Source: Takakia lepidozioides (taxonomy: Eukaryota; Streptophyta; Takakiopsida; Takakiales; Takakiaceae). From it: DNA of 64,000 nucleotides. How positions within the stretch are numbered: the stretch's first letter is position 1; each line of letters begins with the position of its first letter. Of this stretch, positions 43,400 to 54,462 are shown piece after piece. The notes under the pieces were generated by a model. That model had not been told where the DNA came from and ran no database searches. It saw nothing but the letters and a program-made list of their open reading frames with translations. The stretch is taken from positions 6,634,001 to 6,698,000 of the forward strand of contig CM060732.1 of the NCBI GenBank assembly GCA_030704615.1, read 5' to 3'. Position numbers and translations under genes: made by a program.

Positions 43400-44640
43400 T
43401 GACCCCGACATCTTCGGCAATGTTGCTGGGCTGGTCAATAGTTCTTTTGGTCATCCTAGGAGAACCATGTAGTATGGGACGAGCGAAAGCGATGGGCATG
43501 AGAGCTTTTGTGGTCATACGTCAGTATACTGTGAGGGGATACACATGTTTGTGATGATATGTGCTAGTAGGACTATTAGGGCTGGCAGCGAACTATTTGC
43601 ATCATACGAGTTCTCCCGGGATGATTGGGACCTCCGATTACAGCGTGAGTGGGATGTGTATGATAGAAATAGGGTTCCTTTGAGACAGGGATCGCGTAGA
43701 GGGGCATTGTAGATATTCTCATGATGTACTTTGTATACATCCGATTAATCGATTGATGTAAAAAAAATTCTTGTTGCTCGTGTGGGTTGCAACTTTGCAT
43801 ATGTGATCTAAACATACTTATGCACATGTGGACCAAATATGAGCTTGAACCAAGTTGATTCAATGGGTCATTCTAGTGTTGAACGCAGCTACGTGTCATA
43901 GAGACGGAAAATTGCGTTTCGCCTGTAGATGATTTTTTTTTTATTGGGAGTAAACAAAAGTGATTTGGACCCATAACCAGATTTTTCTCTCATTTGCACT
44001 CCAAAGTTGAGTTATCTTCAACTTCATGCACTCTTCATAAAGAGTTCTGCAAAAGTGACCCTAGAAACACACTTATTTTTTTTCCATATGTTTTTGTCCA
44101 ATTTTTTGCATGGATGTAGTGGTGCAAAGCCCAATATCACAGAACAAAATAGAGCTAACAATAAAATCATTACGCCCCTCAAAACCCGCAATCATATATT
44201 TTCTAAATGTAAATATTTATTTTAAATTCATTTAAATTCGATTTAATTCAAAATTGGTGCAAGGGTGAGTGCGTCGTTGGGGAGGCAAATGTTTTTTTTT
44301 TTCTGCTGGATCTTTGTACATGTGTTGCACACATATTTAAGCACATGTAGGAAAAAATGAAGCTTGAGCCACATCCGTTTGTTGGGTGCAATGGCATGAG
44401 AGGATTTTCTTTCACATTAATAAACAAAAATTGGTTGATAGGGTGAATGCGTCATTGGGGGGGCAAATGATTTTGTTTGGGTTTGAAACTTTGCATGCGT
44501 GTACGTTGCGCACATACATGTAATTATTGAATGACATATTTGATGCACGCACACATTGAAGGTTGTTGTTTGCATTTCGCTTATAATGAAGTGTATGGTT
44601 GCAACGACACATTATTAATATATTGTCCCTATGTTCATTT
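43400..44640. other. Non-coding, AT-rich flank of the CACTA relic
   Basis: About 1.2 kb with no convincing gene. A motif like GGGTGARTGCGTCRTTGGGG followed by GGCAAATG and a T-run occurs near 44262 and 44441. GCACATGTGG-type motifs recur near 43817 and 44342. Such subterminal repeats are common near CACTA transposon ends, but I did not find a CACTA terminus. Confidence 0.4.
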
Positions 44641-46514
44641 GTTCGTATCAGGACTTTGTCCATCCCTTCCCGGTCCTTTCTCTTGGCACCCCATCCGAAA
44701 ACAACCCAAGTACATCCAGGTGGGAGCCGTGGGCGAGACGCCGCCCCCACGGTACCGGACGATGACAGTGACAGTGACAACAACAATGAGCATGGAATTA
44801 ACCAGGAGGATGTGCAGTGGAGGATCTCTTAATGCATCATGTGGCGCTGATGCATCTCATGAAGAGGGAACCCGGCCAATCGATGATCCTGAAATGGCCC
44901 CTCAAATGACATGGAGAGGGAGCGAGAACTCCCTTGTACGAAGGGCGAAAGTGAGTCAACTTTCAACAATCTTACTTTTGCTCAATCTTCAAATTCGATT
45001 TGGCATAAGTAATGTTGGGATGTCTGCCATAATGCGAACTATTGCAGACTATATCCTTGCTCCACACTTGAAACCCAAGATGCCACGGTCGCGGAAAGAG
45101 GCGCGCGAAGTCTTGGACTCTGTGTGGGGATGGACTATAAGATTTTCATGCATGTCCATGTGATAAAACCCTATACTACGGGAGAAGATTCGCGTCTCAC
45201 CAAGTGCCCAAAGTGCAAGAAAGACCGATATCGGGATGATGTCCAGGCGAAAAAAGTACCACGCAAGGTATAAGCGTCATTCCCCCTCGCATGGAGATTA
45301 CTTTCTTTAAGTGGAAGGAGCGACGTTCGGTTTTGACCATTCACACCAAAATGAGGGAAATGCTGCATAAAGGGAAAGACATAAAGGTGTTGTATTATGT
45401 GTGCTAATGGGATGATTACATGTGGGGGCGTGGGGTATTTCATCCTAGAAAAATGCATTACTTTCCGATCATCCCGCAATTGAGGGCACAGTACGAAGCC
45501 CAAATTGGCCAGACTCATGAGATGGCACGCATCGCATTGGAGCCCCCGGGAAAGGTGTGCGGGCCACAAGATTCACAAGCATGGAGGCATATTGAAGAGA
45601 TGTGGCCTTTTCTCTTGGAGACCCACGACATGTCCACCTCGGCTTCTCCTCGGATGGGGTCAACCCATTCTCTGTCCAGTCATGTAGTCATTCCACTTGG
45701 CCGGTGACCATGGTGAATTACAACATCCCTCCGTATCTTTCAATTAAAAAAGGCCATATCATGTTGGCTGCCATTGTGCCAGGTGAGTGTACTCATTTCC
45801 TGTTTATTATTGCCTTAGACTTTACATTAAACTTCTGATCTCTGACGCAATTTGGATGCAAGATTGATGAGTGACATAATCATGGAGTAAGACGTGTAAT
45901 TCATTTTGTAGTATAATTTGCATATTGGTGGAGCTTTGAAACAATGATGTGAATGTCTCATAGGGAAAAACAAGTGGCAAACATGGACACGTACTTGCGA
46001 CCTCTTGTTGATGAACTTAAGGAGCTATGGAGGGGGGGTCCCCGGCATTGGATGCTTCACTTGACCCTATGGCCGGACAATCTTTTCAGATGAGAGGCAT
46101 CTTGCTTTGGACAATGCATGATTATCCAGGTATATTATGTTCCCCATGAACAACCCACGTACATTCACTTGTCAATGCCGGATAATATCGATGAGGATTG
46201 GGATTGATTGAAGTAGCGGCGACAGTCTTGTGCACCATAGTGGGGTAGATGGCATTATGAGCCATGCACATGACAACTTTTTGTTTTTACTAATGTGGCG
46301 GGATGTGTAGTACAGGACTAACTGTTTGCTCGGGGCTAAGCACCAAAGGGTACCATGCATGCTTGCATTGTGGCGATGATCTTGATGCACATAGCTCCCG
46401 CCATCTTCACAAGATGGTGTATCCCAACTACCGCAAATTTCTTCCTATGAGCCATCGATGGAGAAGAAGAGAGAAACACTTGTTTGATGGCAAAGAGGAA
46501 GTACGTCCCCCCCC
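44640..46514 (+). pseudogene. CACTA (En/Spm) TNP2-like transposase relic
   Basis: Pieces in several frames follow the order of a TNP2 transposase: SAIMRTIADYILAPHLKPKM (near 45020), DYKIFMHVHVIKPYTTGEDS with CPKCKKDRYRDD (45130-45268), FHPRKMHYFPIIPQLRAQYE (near 45440), GFSSDGVNPFSVQSCSHSTW and NYNIPPYLSIKKGHIMLAAI (45625-45780), DTYLRPLVDELKELW (near 45990), and GYHACLHCGDDLDAH with YPNYRKFLPMSHRWRR (46330-46470). The DGVNPF and RPLVDELKELW signatures are diagnostic of the family. Introns with GT donors (for example 45269) alternate with real frame breaks. The LTR of copy C cuts the gene at 46515 after three Pro codons. Confidence 0.82.
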
Positions 46515-47516
46515 TGTTAGAGGGCTGTCTGGGACTTAGACACTTTTATGGGCTCTGTGGGGTACCCTAAATTTTTACGCAGACTTACAGATGGTAGACT
46601 TAGACCAACAGAGGCCTTAGGGCTGACAGCACAGGCTTTAGGGGTGGTAGACAGTCGTACACAGCCTATCATAGTCTATCACGGCCATACACAGCCTTAC
46701 ACAGTCTGTCACAGTCAATCACAGCCTATCACAGTTAGTCACAGTCTATCACACCTTGACACAGCTTCGCACAGCCAGTCACAGCACGACACAACCCGAC
46801 ACAGCTTTACACAGCCAGTCAGACAGCTTGGCACGTCACAACCCGACACAGCTTGGCACAGGCCGTCACAACGTACATAGGGAACGGTTATCATTGGTAG
46901 GGAACAACTGTGTGGGAACGACATCTGCAAAGGGAACGTGTACTTTGGGGTGACAGTTAGTTAGTTAGGTGGTTAGAACAGCTTGCATGTAGATGAGGCA
47001 GAGCAGCAAGGGGGGAGAGATCACTTGACGGGAGCACTTCTTGGTCATGAGTGGAGGAGCTGAAGTGGAGAGCAGGAACAGAACCAAGGATGGAGAACAC
47101 GGCGAAGATGGGAAGATGATTGGATCGATGCTTGATTCATGCAAGCTGTAGAGTCGTACTGTAGAACAGATTAGAGACACTATGGCTACGGCCTGATACT
47201 GAGCAGAGATTAATATGATACACATTCCTTACCCACACCGTGTAGAGAGAACTGAGTGAAGTTGTGGAATGAATGGTTGAGCAATCGGAACCTGGTAGAT
47301 TGCTGAAGCAAACTGTTTCTCAAATATAAACAGTAAGGTAATATGCTAATATGAAGGCAAGAAGGAATACAAACAAGAAGCACTACCATGATACACCAGA
47401 TGTAGGTCATGACTGATTGTTCTGAGCGGGCTGAGTGCTTAGAGATATCCAACTCTTTCATTTTGGAGTTCCCTCCTCGGATAGCGAAGGGATGGGTGAG
47501 TAAAAGCCGCTCAACG
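46515..47516 (+). repeat. 5' LTR of copy C
   Basis: About 1.0 kb, beginning TGTTAGAGGGCTG as in the LTR of copy B and ending GCCGCTCAACG, where copy B has GCTGCTCGACA. It includes a CACAG-type decamer array at 46660-46870. A primer binding site follows directly. Confidence 0.87.
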
Positions 47517-47518
47517 TT

Positions 47519-47536
47519 TGGCGACCATACTGGGGA
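47519..47536 (+). other. Primer binding site of copy C
   Basis: TGGCGACCATACTGGGGA starts two bases after the LTR end. Layout and sequence resemble the TGGCGCC...GGGGA primer sites of plant Tat/Athila-type elements, which pair with the 3' end of a tRNA. I cannot name the tRNA from the sequence alone. Confidence 0.65.
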
Positions 47537-48127
47537 ACTAAGTCAAGAACAACCAGATGACATCAGGCATCTGGTGGGATCATGGTGGTTGGAGAATTAA
47601 AGAATTTGATGTGAATCAAATTCCCTGTGGAACTGAGAAAGAAAGGTTGTCCAAGCAATTCTTTCAGAGATTCTTGGAATTGCCAGACGGTTGTAAATAA
47701 AACATTCTTAAGAGAGTGCATGATGCAGATCCTGAGTGGGGTCTGGAGAAAGGAGTGAAAAAGATTTATCAGGTGGCCTGTAGAGGGAGAGCAAGTTGGT
47801 TACCAACACCGGTTTATGTGATAGTGTTGCTATCCATTAAACGAGTGGAATTTGAAGGCTGGGAGGAACGGAAAGTGAATGTTTACACTCATATGCATGA
47901 AGAAAACTTGTACTGGTAAAGAATTGGATTTCCAAGGATATCTTGTGGATCAAACTTACACCAAGAACAGCTTTCCAAACGTGTTTGCCATATGGTTATA
48001 TGGTAACGGAGACTTCTAGTATAGCCAAGGGTGCATTGAAGCTTGAAAGAAACCCAAACATATACGAGAGATACTACAGGAGAGAGTTTTGGTTATTGCC
48101 TCATTGAAGATATGAAAGACATGGGAC
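47537..48127 (+). other. Leader between primer site and gag (copy C)
   Basis: About 590 bp of untranslated or decayed leader. Short coding-like scraps (47716-47919) carry no motif I know. A packaging signal would be expected here but is not recognisable by eye. Confidence 0.45.
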
Positions 48128-49467
48128 ATGAGTGATGAAAGAGAACCTAGACTTCACAAATATTCAGCAAAAAGAGAGAGTTATTTGAAAGCTAATTATC
48201 CATATCTTTGGGAGAGAGGAATAGACATAGGAGAATCATCTGGACCTCTCACACCATTAAGGTCGAAGAGTACATCACCCATACCGGAGGAACCAGAGTT
48301 GGATGCCACTCCTTCTTATCTTATTCACAAGAAAGATTAAAGTATTTGGTACAGGAAGAGGATTAGCCACGAGGAGAGAGATCTGAGGTACATCCCTGGA
48401 TAAAAAATTTGACAGAAATCTTTGATAAGAGTTGGCATGGAACACCAAAAGCAGGAACTCCAGTTTCTGAAGCAGAAGACAAAGAAGGAGAGGAAGATGT
48501 GGCAGAGCCAACGGAGAGTTCAGACTCTCCAACATCATTGCAATTGAGTTACATGAGTGAAGAAGAGGAAAACCAAGAGAAGAACTTGGAAGATGAAAAC
48601 AGAGAGAAGAATTTGGAAGATGAAGAGTATGAGGAAGTAGACCCAACAGTTGAGGTTGAGACTACAACCAGGACATCCCAACCTGTTGGACCTGGATCAA
48701 GTGGAGCACTTGGATCACAGGGCAACGAAGGTGTCGGCTCAGGGGGATCAGGCGGGCAGCTTGGATCTGGCTCTGGGGGGACAGGGAGTGTGGGAAGTAG
48801 TGCAACTCAAGCTAGGGATACTGAGAATACAGTGGGGCCGGTAGCAGGGAGTGCTCAGGGGCCAGCATCTGGTGGAAGATCCACCACTACAACAACAGGT
48901 CCTCAAGGACCAGCACTTGTCAGTGGGCAGGGTGTAGGGCCACAGATGGCGGTACCTCCAACACGGGCAAAACCACCTTTTCCAATATACGCAGGGAAAG
49001 GGGATCCTGATGTACACATTAGCCAATTTGAGCACATGTGTATTGTGAACAATGAGAATGGCGATGGTGCCAAGATGAGACTGTTTCCTTGTTCACTTAT
49101 CAAGAAAGCAAGTGAATGGTATGCAAGATTTCCGGATAATCATTTCCTAACCTGGAATGGCCTTAGTACGGCATTCCGGAACAGGTTCAGGACAAGCAAA
49201 ACCGAGGATGAAGTGTATGGAAGTTTACAACAGTTAAGGCAAAAGAAGCATGAAACTGTTGAGGAGTACATGGAAAAGATGGAGTTAACGATGAAAAAGT
49301 TGGCTGCTGTACCAGCGCCAGGGTTACAGAAGACCTGGTTTGTGAGTGGACTAAGACCAGAGATAAAAGGGATGATGAGGACTCTGAGGATGAGTCAGAT
49401 GAGGAAGAAGAGCAAGAGCTCAAAAGGAAGAGTAAGAAAAGGAGAAGTTGAAGAGGGAAAACTATGA
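48128..49467 (+). pseudogene. gag: Gag N-terminal part (copy C)
   Basis: The leader peptide (48128-48340, SAKRESYLKANYPYLWERG) and the main frame (48409-49467) encode the acidic N-terminus, a Gly/Ser-rich linker and the helical Gag domain (FPIYAGKGDPDVHISQFE; YARFPDNHFLTWNG). A stop near 48338 and a deletion near 49363, after VSGLRPE, break the frame. About 120 bp kept in copy B are missing there, so the 30 last codons are out of frame. Confidence 0.82.
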
Positions 49468-50960
49468 GAAAAGACTGGAGGAGATCTTGAAGAAGTATGC
49501 CACAGAGGCTGCAACACATTGGAGGAAAGGTGTTTGGTGTGCAAAATGCCAGAATGAAGGCCATACCACAGCTGAATGCCACATAAAGGAGAAACACTGT
49601 ACTATCTGTAAAATGGATAACCATTCTATAGAGAATTATAAGTACAACAGAAGGACAGCTGCAAGAGAACCTAGGCAAGTAAGGGTGCATCAAGTGCAGC
49701 CCCAGCCAAGAAGGAACAATGATTAGGACCACTGGAAGGCCTGGTGGTTATAACAATGGTATGGCAGAGAGAGGTAGTCCAAGAGGGAATTACCAAGGCA
49801 ATCCCAGAGGCAACTATCAGGGTAATCCAAGGGGGAATTACTAGCCAGGGAATCAGGATTATAGAAATAATCCCAGAGCAGATCGAGGGCGAGGACCCAA
49901 TGGTGAAGAACTGTGTTACTATTGTAATCAGGCAGGACATTGTAAAGCAGCCTGTCCATTCTGGATCAGACACCAGAATGAGATGAGAGCTCCTGTGAAT
50001 GAGGGCCCACTGGTGGCAGCTCACATGGTTAGGCCATGTTTTGTACGAGAAGTAAGTACAATGATAGTAACCAGAAGCAAAGCTAAACTAACACCTCCAG
50101 TGGATGAGGAAGAAGATGGTAATGAGGATGACAGTGACGTGCCTGAAGATGATGAGGCTTGGAGGAATGAGAAGGAACTACACAGGGAAGTGGCTGACAC
50201 CATAAGGAAAGAGAAGAATACTGATATCCCTATGGCAGATACTTCTGACTCTGATGGAGAAGATGGAGAGGGTGAAAATGAAGTGAAGAAAGAGGCTGCA
50301 CAAGTGCGGGGTAATGAAGGGAATTTGGCTGAAGTAATATGCCAGACCAAAGCTGAAATTACCATTGGACAACTATTGGCTGTGGCACCTCATTGTAGGC
50401 ATAGGCTGTATCAAGCGATTAATCAGATTGCTCATGTGACAGAGAACACAGACTTGAACAGCAAGGTGACAAGCTATAATGTGAAGCCAGAAGGGCGAAA
50501 AACAGTCATGGACTTTAATGATTCTATGCTAGTAATCCAATTGAGAATTGGAAGCACAGACTTGACTGATGTATTGATAGATGGAGGCTCGGGGGTGAAT
50601 ATCATGACAGACCAATTAAGGCAGAAGCTTGGTCTGAGTAGTATGAAACCAGCCCCATTCACAGTAACAATGGAAGATCAAAGGAGTGTACAACCTTTAG
50701 GCTTGATAAGGGGAGTTAAGATACAGATTCAGAAGATGATCTTTAAGATCACAGTGACTGTGTTGAAAATGGATGATGTTATGGAAGCTTACTCCTTATT
50801 ACTCGGTCGACCATTTCTGAAACAGGCCAGGGTATTCCATGACTGGAATTCCCAGTTACTGACTGTACATGATGGGAAGCACAAGATACAGGTCACCACT
50901 AAGAAATCTAGTAGGCTACCTGCTACCAGAAGACCTTGTGGAGTCAGAGAGTATGACTGA
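49448..50960 (+). pseudogene. gag: Gag zinc knuckles and protease (copy C)
   Basis: CCHC knuckles CAKCQNEGHTTAEC (intact), CTICKMDNHSIENY (last Cys lost to Tyr) and CYYCNQAGHCKAAC. A stop at 49726 and another in the GNY repeat near 49841 interrupt them. The frame 49983-50960 is open through an acidic linker and the protease with VLIDGGSGVNIMTDQ, and continues past the point where copy B is shifted (MIFKITVTVLKMDD) to LLLGRPFLKQARVF. This shows that gag and protease share one frame in the family. It ends with TGA after GVREYD. Confidence 0.83.
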
Positions 50961-51044
50961 AGGGGAGGACTTGATGAGAAGCATGAAGCTACCATGTTTG
51001 CTGCGCACCCAGAGTGGGAACAAGTTGCAGAAATGCAACTGGGT

Positions 51045-51640
51045 CACAAGATTTGGCTGTCCCCTGGAATTTATTAGTGACCAGGGAAGTCACTTCATTA
51101 ATGAGACTATAGAACTATTGACTAAAGAGTTCATGATTGTGCACAAGAAGAGTACAACCTATTACCCACAGGGTAATGGGAAGGCAGAAGCCACCAACAA
51201 AATACTATGTACTATTTTGGCTAAGATAGTCAATGCAAACAGAACAGATTGGGATACAAAGCTGCTGACAACTTTGTGGTCATACAAGACTTCATATAAA
51301 GTCACCACTAAGTATACACCATTCCAATTAGTTTTTGGTATGGAAGCTTTACTTCCAGTGGAGTTCTTGTTACCTACCATGAGAACTGAATGGGGAAGGA
51401 GAATGGAATTGGAAGATTCAATTAAAGTCAGGAAACATGAATTATATCATGTGGAAGAAGTACGTGCGGATGCAGCAGATAACATGACCAGAATTCAGAT
51501 GAAGAGGAAGGATCAATTTGATGAAGATAAACTGAAAACTTTTAAGACGGGTGATTTGGTTCTGTGGTGCAGAAGAAGGGAAAGATGAAAGCTTATAAGC
51601 TTAAGTCACCATGGAAATGACCTTATGTCATACAGAAGAT
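51045..51640 (+). pseudogene. pol: Integrase, core and C-terminus only (copy C)
   Basis: Starts abruptly at TRFGCPLEFISDQGSHF, with the second Asp of the triad; the Glu follows in GNGKAEATNK. It continues unbroken through RTEWGRRMELEDSIKVRKHE into FKTGDLVLW. The first catalytic Asp and the zinc finger were lost with RT and RNase H. A 1-nt change after LVLW near 51570 shifts the remaining C-terminus. Confidence 0.85.
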
Positions 51641-51872
51641 GTATGATAACAACACAGCCATGTTACAAACCATTAATAATGAGATGCTGGGAAAAGTCAA
51701 TGCCAATAAGTTGAAGGGATACAGTGGTATCCAGTGGTATCCATGACAAACCATTGCAGCATGATTTGCATATTGAAACACAGAAACAGTCATGGGCTGC
51801 ACCGGTGATACCAACGGAGCATGAAGCACTTGTCGTAAAGCCGAATGTGTATGGCTTGAGCGGAGAACACGG

Positions 51873-53120
51873 GTGTTCGCACAGCTATCACAGCCCATCA
51901 CAGTATCACACAGTCTATCACAGTCCATCACAGTCCATCACAGCATCACACAGCCTATCACAGTTTACCACAGTTTGACACAGCCTATGCAAGTTGCACA
52001 GTCCATAGAGTCAGTGACAGGTGGACGCGGGTTAACGTCAGAAAGGTGGCCGGCAAATGAAAGGACAGCTTGGAAGTCAAACTCGGAGAATGTGCCACGC
52101 GGACAGGGGAAGACGGGGGCATGTTTAAAAGCGAACACGTGGCCACTAGGGCGAAGCACACCGTGGTGCATATATTGTAAAAGTGGGTGTCATCATGTAA
52201 GAGGACAAACTGGGCCGTCAAAGTACCTACCCATTACATCAACCAAAACTATTTGTGGGCCCATTAATGCATTCAGGGCAAAGGTAACGGAATCCTTTAC
52301 ATGTACAGGAAAGGGGGACCTTTGCCACATATGCTGTCCTAGTGGACATTTCAGGTGGGAATGTCCACTGAGGGGGGTAAAATTAAGAAGTTACCCAAGG
52401 AGGCAACAGCCAATCAGGAGCGAGAATTTCATGCAGGTGGTTCCCTCCAAGAAACAAGAACAAGAAATTAGAAGAGTTATGAGCGGAAGAGTCGGGGTGG
52501 CTCCAAATAACCAGCGTCTCGACAGGAGGGGTAATCAAAGCTATAGCTTTGTATCTATGGCGGATATTACAGACTATACATTAGCCTTACTTCTCACGCA
52601 GTGGCGCAAGGACGGACGGGTTGAAAGGACATTCTCTCTCACCCACTATCTGCAAGCCCCACAGGCTTACACGCACTTACCCGTTCCTTTCTGTGCCAAC
52701 CATACCTTTATGCTCTACGCCCTACAAGCTTTCCTACAACTGTTTCAAACAAGGCCTTCTTGTTTGTCTGGGATGAAGAGAGTTAGGGGAATGGAGGATG
52801 TCAGGGTGAAGAGCACCACGATTCTGCAGAAGCAAACAATTGCTACACCACAGGCAGTGCAGCTGCTAAAGGAGTTGCGATTGGAAGGGCTGCTATGCAA
52901 GGACTGGTCTTTGCATCATCGGAAGTATATGATTCAATTCATTCAGAACTTTGAGCCTAGGACAGGAGTTACACAGGTGAGGGGAGTAGATATAGAGATT
53001 ATTCCCCAGTACTTGCAGCAACTTTTTGAATTGCCAACTGGGCATGTGAATGTGGATGAACACAAGGCAAGATTGCAAATGGTCAATTTGTTCCAAGAAA
53101 CGAGTTTCTTTAAAACTTAA
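51873..53120 (+). CDS. Accessory ORF of copy C, zinc-knuckle protein
   Basis: A single 415-codon frame downstream of integrase. The first 40 codons run through the CACAG-type array and read as repeated SITVSHS-like peptides, so the true start is probably later, for example near 52170. A degenerate knuckle (CIYCKSGCHH) and a full CCHC knuckle (CHICCPSGHFRWEC) lie at about 98-160. A basic linker with RSYPRRQQPIRSENFM and a helical domain of about 230 residues with unknown fold (DITDYTLALLLTQWRKD; FCANHTFMLYALQAFL) follow. It is the intact version of 8864-7861. In position it corresponds to the extra ORF of Athila-like elements. The knuckle suggests nucleic-acid binding rather than an envelope role. 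Confidence 0.65.
   Translation: MFAQLSQPITVSHSLSQSITVHHSITQPITVYHSLTQPMQVAQSIESVTGGRGLTSERWPANERTAWKSNSENVPRGQGKTGACLKANTWPLGRSTPWCIYCKSGCHHVRGQTGPSKYLPITSTKTICGPINAFRAKVTESFTCTGKGDLCHICCPSGHFRWECPLRGVKLRSYPRRQQPIRSENFMQVVPSKKQEQEIRRVMSGRVGVAPNNQRLDRRGNQSYSFVSMADITDYTLALLLTQWRKDGRVERTFSLTHYLQAPQAYTHLPVPFCANHTFMLYALQAFLQLFQTRPSCLSGMKRVRGMEDVRVKSTTILQKQTIATPQAVQLLKELRLEGLLCKDWSLHHRKYMIQFIQNFEPRTGVTQVRGVDIEIIPQYLQQLFELPTGHVNVDEHKARLQMVNLFQETSFFKT
51880..51985 (+). repeat. Internal CACAG-type array upstream of the accessory ORF (copy C)
   Basis: About ten units of a CACAGYCYATCA-type repeat, between the end of integrase and the accessory ORF. It is the counterpart of 8995-9090 and similar in unit to the U3 arrays. 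Confidence 0.75.
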
Positions 53121-53159
53121 GGATACACCTGCACCAAGGCTGAGTACCCAGGGCTAAGA

Positions 53160-54456
53160 GAAGTTGGCCAAATATTGAATGTTCTGTTTGCCATGAAACA
53201 GAACCAACAGTACTTGAGCAGATCATTCACTGAGGAGATACTGAAAGCCTTGAGGGGAGAGGATGTAGCTTGGGCGGAGTTGATGTACAATGGTCTGGTG
53301 GAAGAGATGAAGCGGTTATAGGGCACTGTAGCTAAGTCTCCGATCATAGTGTCTGGCCCAATAATTGCGCAAATTATCCTTGAATCTTGCATACTTGATG
53401 CACGAGAACGTAAGGAGATGGGAGTCAACCACCGCAATTGAGGAACAGGGCTCTTCACATGGTGAAGGTGGATTGGAGGGGCAGCACCAGTCTAAGAGGC
53501 AGAAGCAGGATACGACTGCGGCAGATCCACTAGCTTCAAGGAAATCACAAGATGATGTTTCCATAGTTCTTGTACAGGATGGGGAACAGCAGCACAGAGG
53601 GCTGTTTTACTGGAAGCACGGCCTGTGGAGAGGGATGAAGAAGTTACCCCAGTACCACAGCCGCCACAGTCAGTTGACTCAATTGTTCCGGGGGTCACTC
53701 AGATAATACATGTTGTTACACTAGAGCCTATTACTCTCGAAGGAGAAGGGCTGGACATTCCCACTACAGAGCAGGTAGTGGTAGAAATTGAGAAGGGGGA
53801 CCTTCTCTATGAAAACTCTGGCTTGGGCAGGGAACCAGTGGTGCCAAAGATGCCGAGTTTGACCGAGGAAATTCCTGCTGTGCATGTGATGCTCAAACCT
53901 GTGGAGGAGGTTCCAAAGGTAGACGGTGGGGGCAATTGTTCCAGAGGTAGAAGGTAGGGGCACTGCAGCACCTGTGGAGAATGAGGTCGTTCAGGACAAA
54001 GATCTTGTCGGAACATGGACTGAATGGTTGGTGAAACATCACACTGTGGAGAATCAGGGTGACCACCAAGAGGGTTCCCATGAAGATCCACAACAGGCCA
54101 TGCTTATGAGTTCCATAAGCAGAACACTCAATTTGTTGGGCACATATGTGAAATCTCATGTTCCATCTACACAATTGGCAGCTTTGAGAGAGGAACTCAA
54201 GCATGAGTTTGAGGCTAGAATTGCCACTGAGTGTGCAAACAAGGTGGATGTGGAGGCCAACCTCAAGTTGCAGAAAGAATTGGAGGACACCAAGGCTGCC
54301 CTCCAGCTAGCAAAGGGGAATCTGATTGAAGCGGGTCTGGAGCAGGGGAAGTTGCATGAAGCACATAAGCAGCAGCTATACCAGTTGCAGGTGAAGCATG
54401 AGGGCAAATTGCAGGAAGTGACGGTGCTTCATACAGAGTTGGAGACAGTTCATCAG
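53160..54456 (+). pseudogene. Accessory ORF of copy C, acidic and coiled-coil parts
   Basis: Continues the accessory reading in several frames: QNQQYLSRSFTEEILKALRG (near 53200), the Pro/Val/Glu linker (53640-53930) and the coiled coil (54090-54456) with ALREELKHEFEARIATECAN. Stops at 53320 and near 53955 and at least two frameshifts interrupt it. Homology to copy B ends after TVHQ at 54456, a few bases before the chromovirus LTR. Confidence 0.65.
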
Positions 54457-54462
54457 CCTTAC

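Larger units (their letters stand above)
33401..43400. mobile_element. DNA element E2: transposase and ParB-like genes around a palindrome array
   Basis: From the left terminus at 33401, the order is transposase T3 (minus strand), a palindrome array at 38190-39915, then the ParB-like gene (plus strand). The arrangement is that of E1 in reverse orientation. The first bases, with CTATTTCATGAGC, match in inverted orientation the right end of E3. The methyltransferase-like 3' part of the second gene is missing and the right terminus was not found; recognisable sequence stops near 43400. Confidence 0.65.
46515..54462 (+). mobile_element. Ty3/gypsy retrotransposon copy C, internally deleted
   Basis: Same family as copy B, on the plus strand: 5' LTR, primer binding site, gag, protease, integrase and accessory ORF. 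Two deletions are evident: about 120 bp in Gag near 49363, and the whole RT, RNase H and first part of integrase near 51044, where EQVAEMQLG-like protease tail meets TRFGCPLEFISD. It lies within the CACTA relic. Its 3' part is cut by a chromovirus LTR at 54463, so no 3' LTR is present. A non-autonomous, dead copy. Confidence 0.85.

Noticed and set aside
43040-43554. Methyltransferase domain in E2
   Set aside because: No motif I or GRxFxGxExD pattern appears after the last homologous exon; the sequence becomes unrelated after about 43400.
46660-46870. Telomere- or centromere-like satellite from the CACAG repeats
   Set aside because: The array is short, degenerate and always in the same place within the LTR or before the accessory ORF, so it is part of the retroelement.
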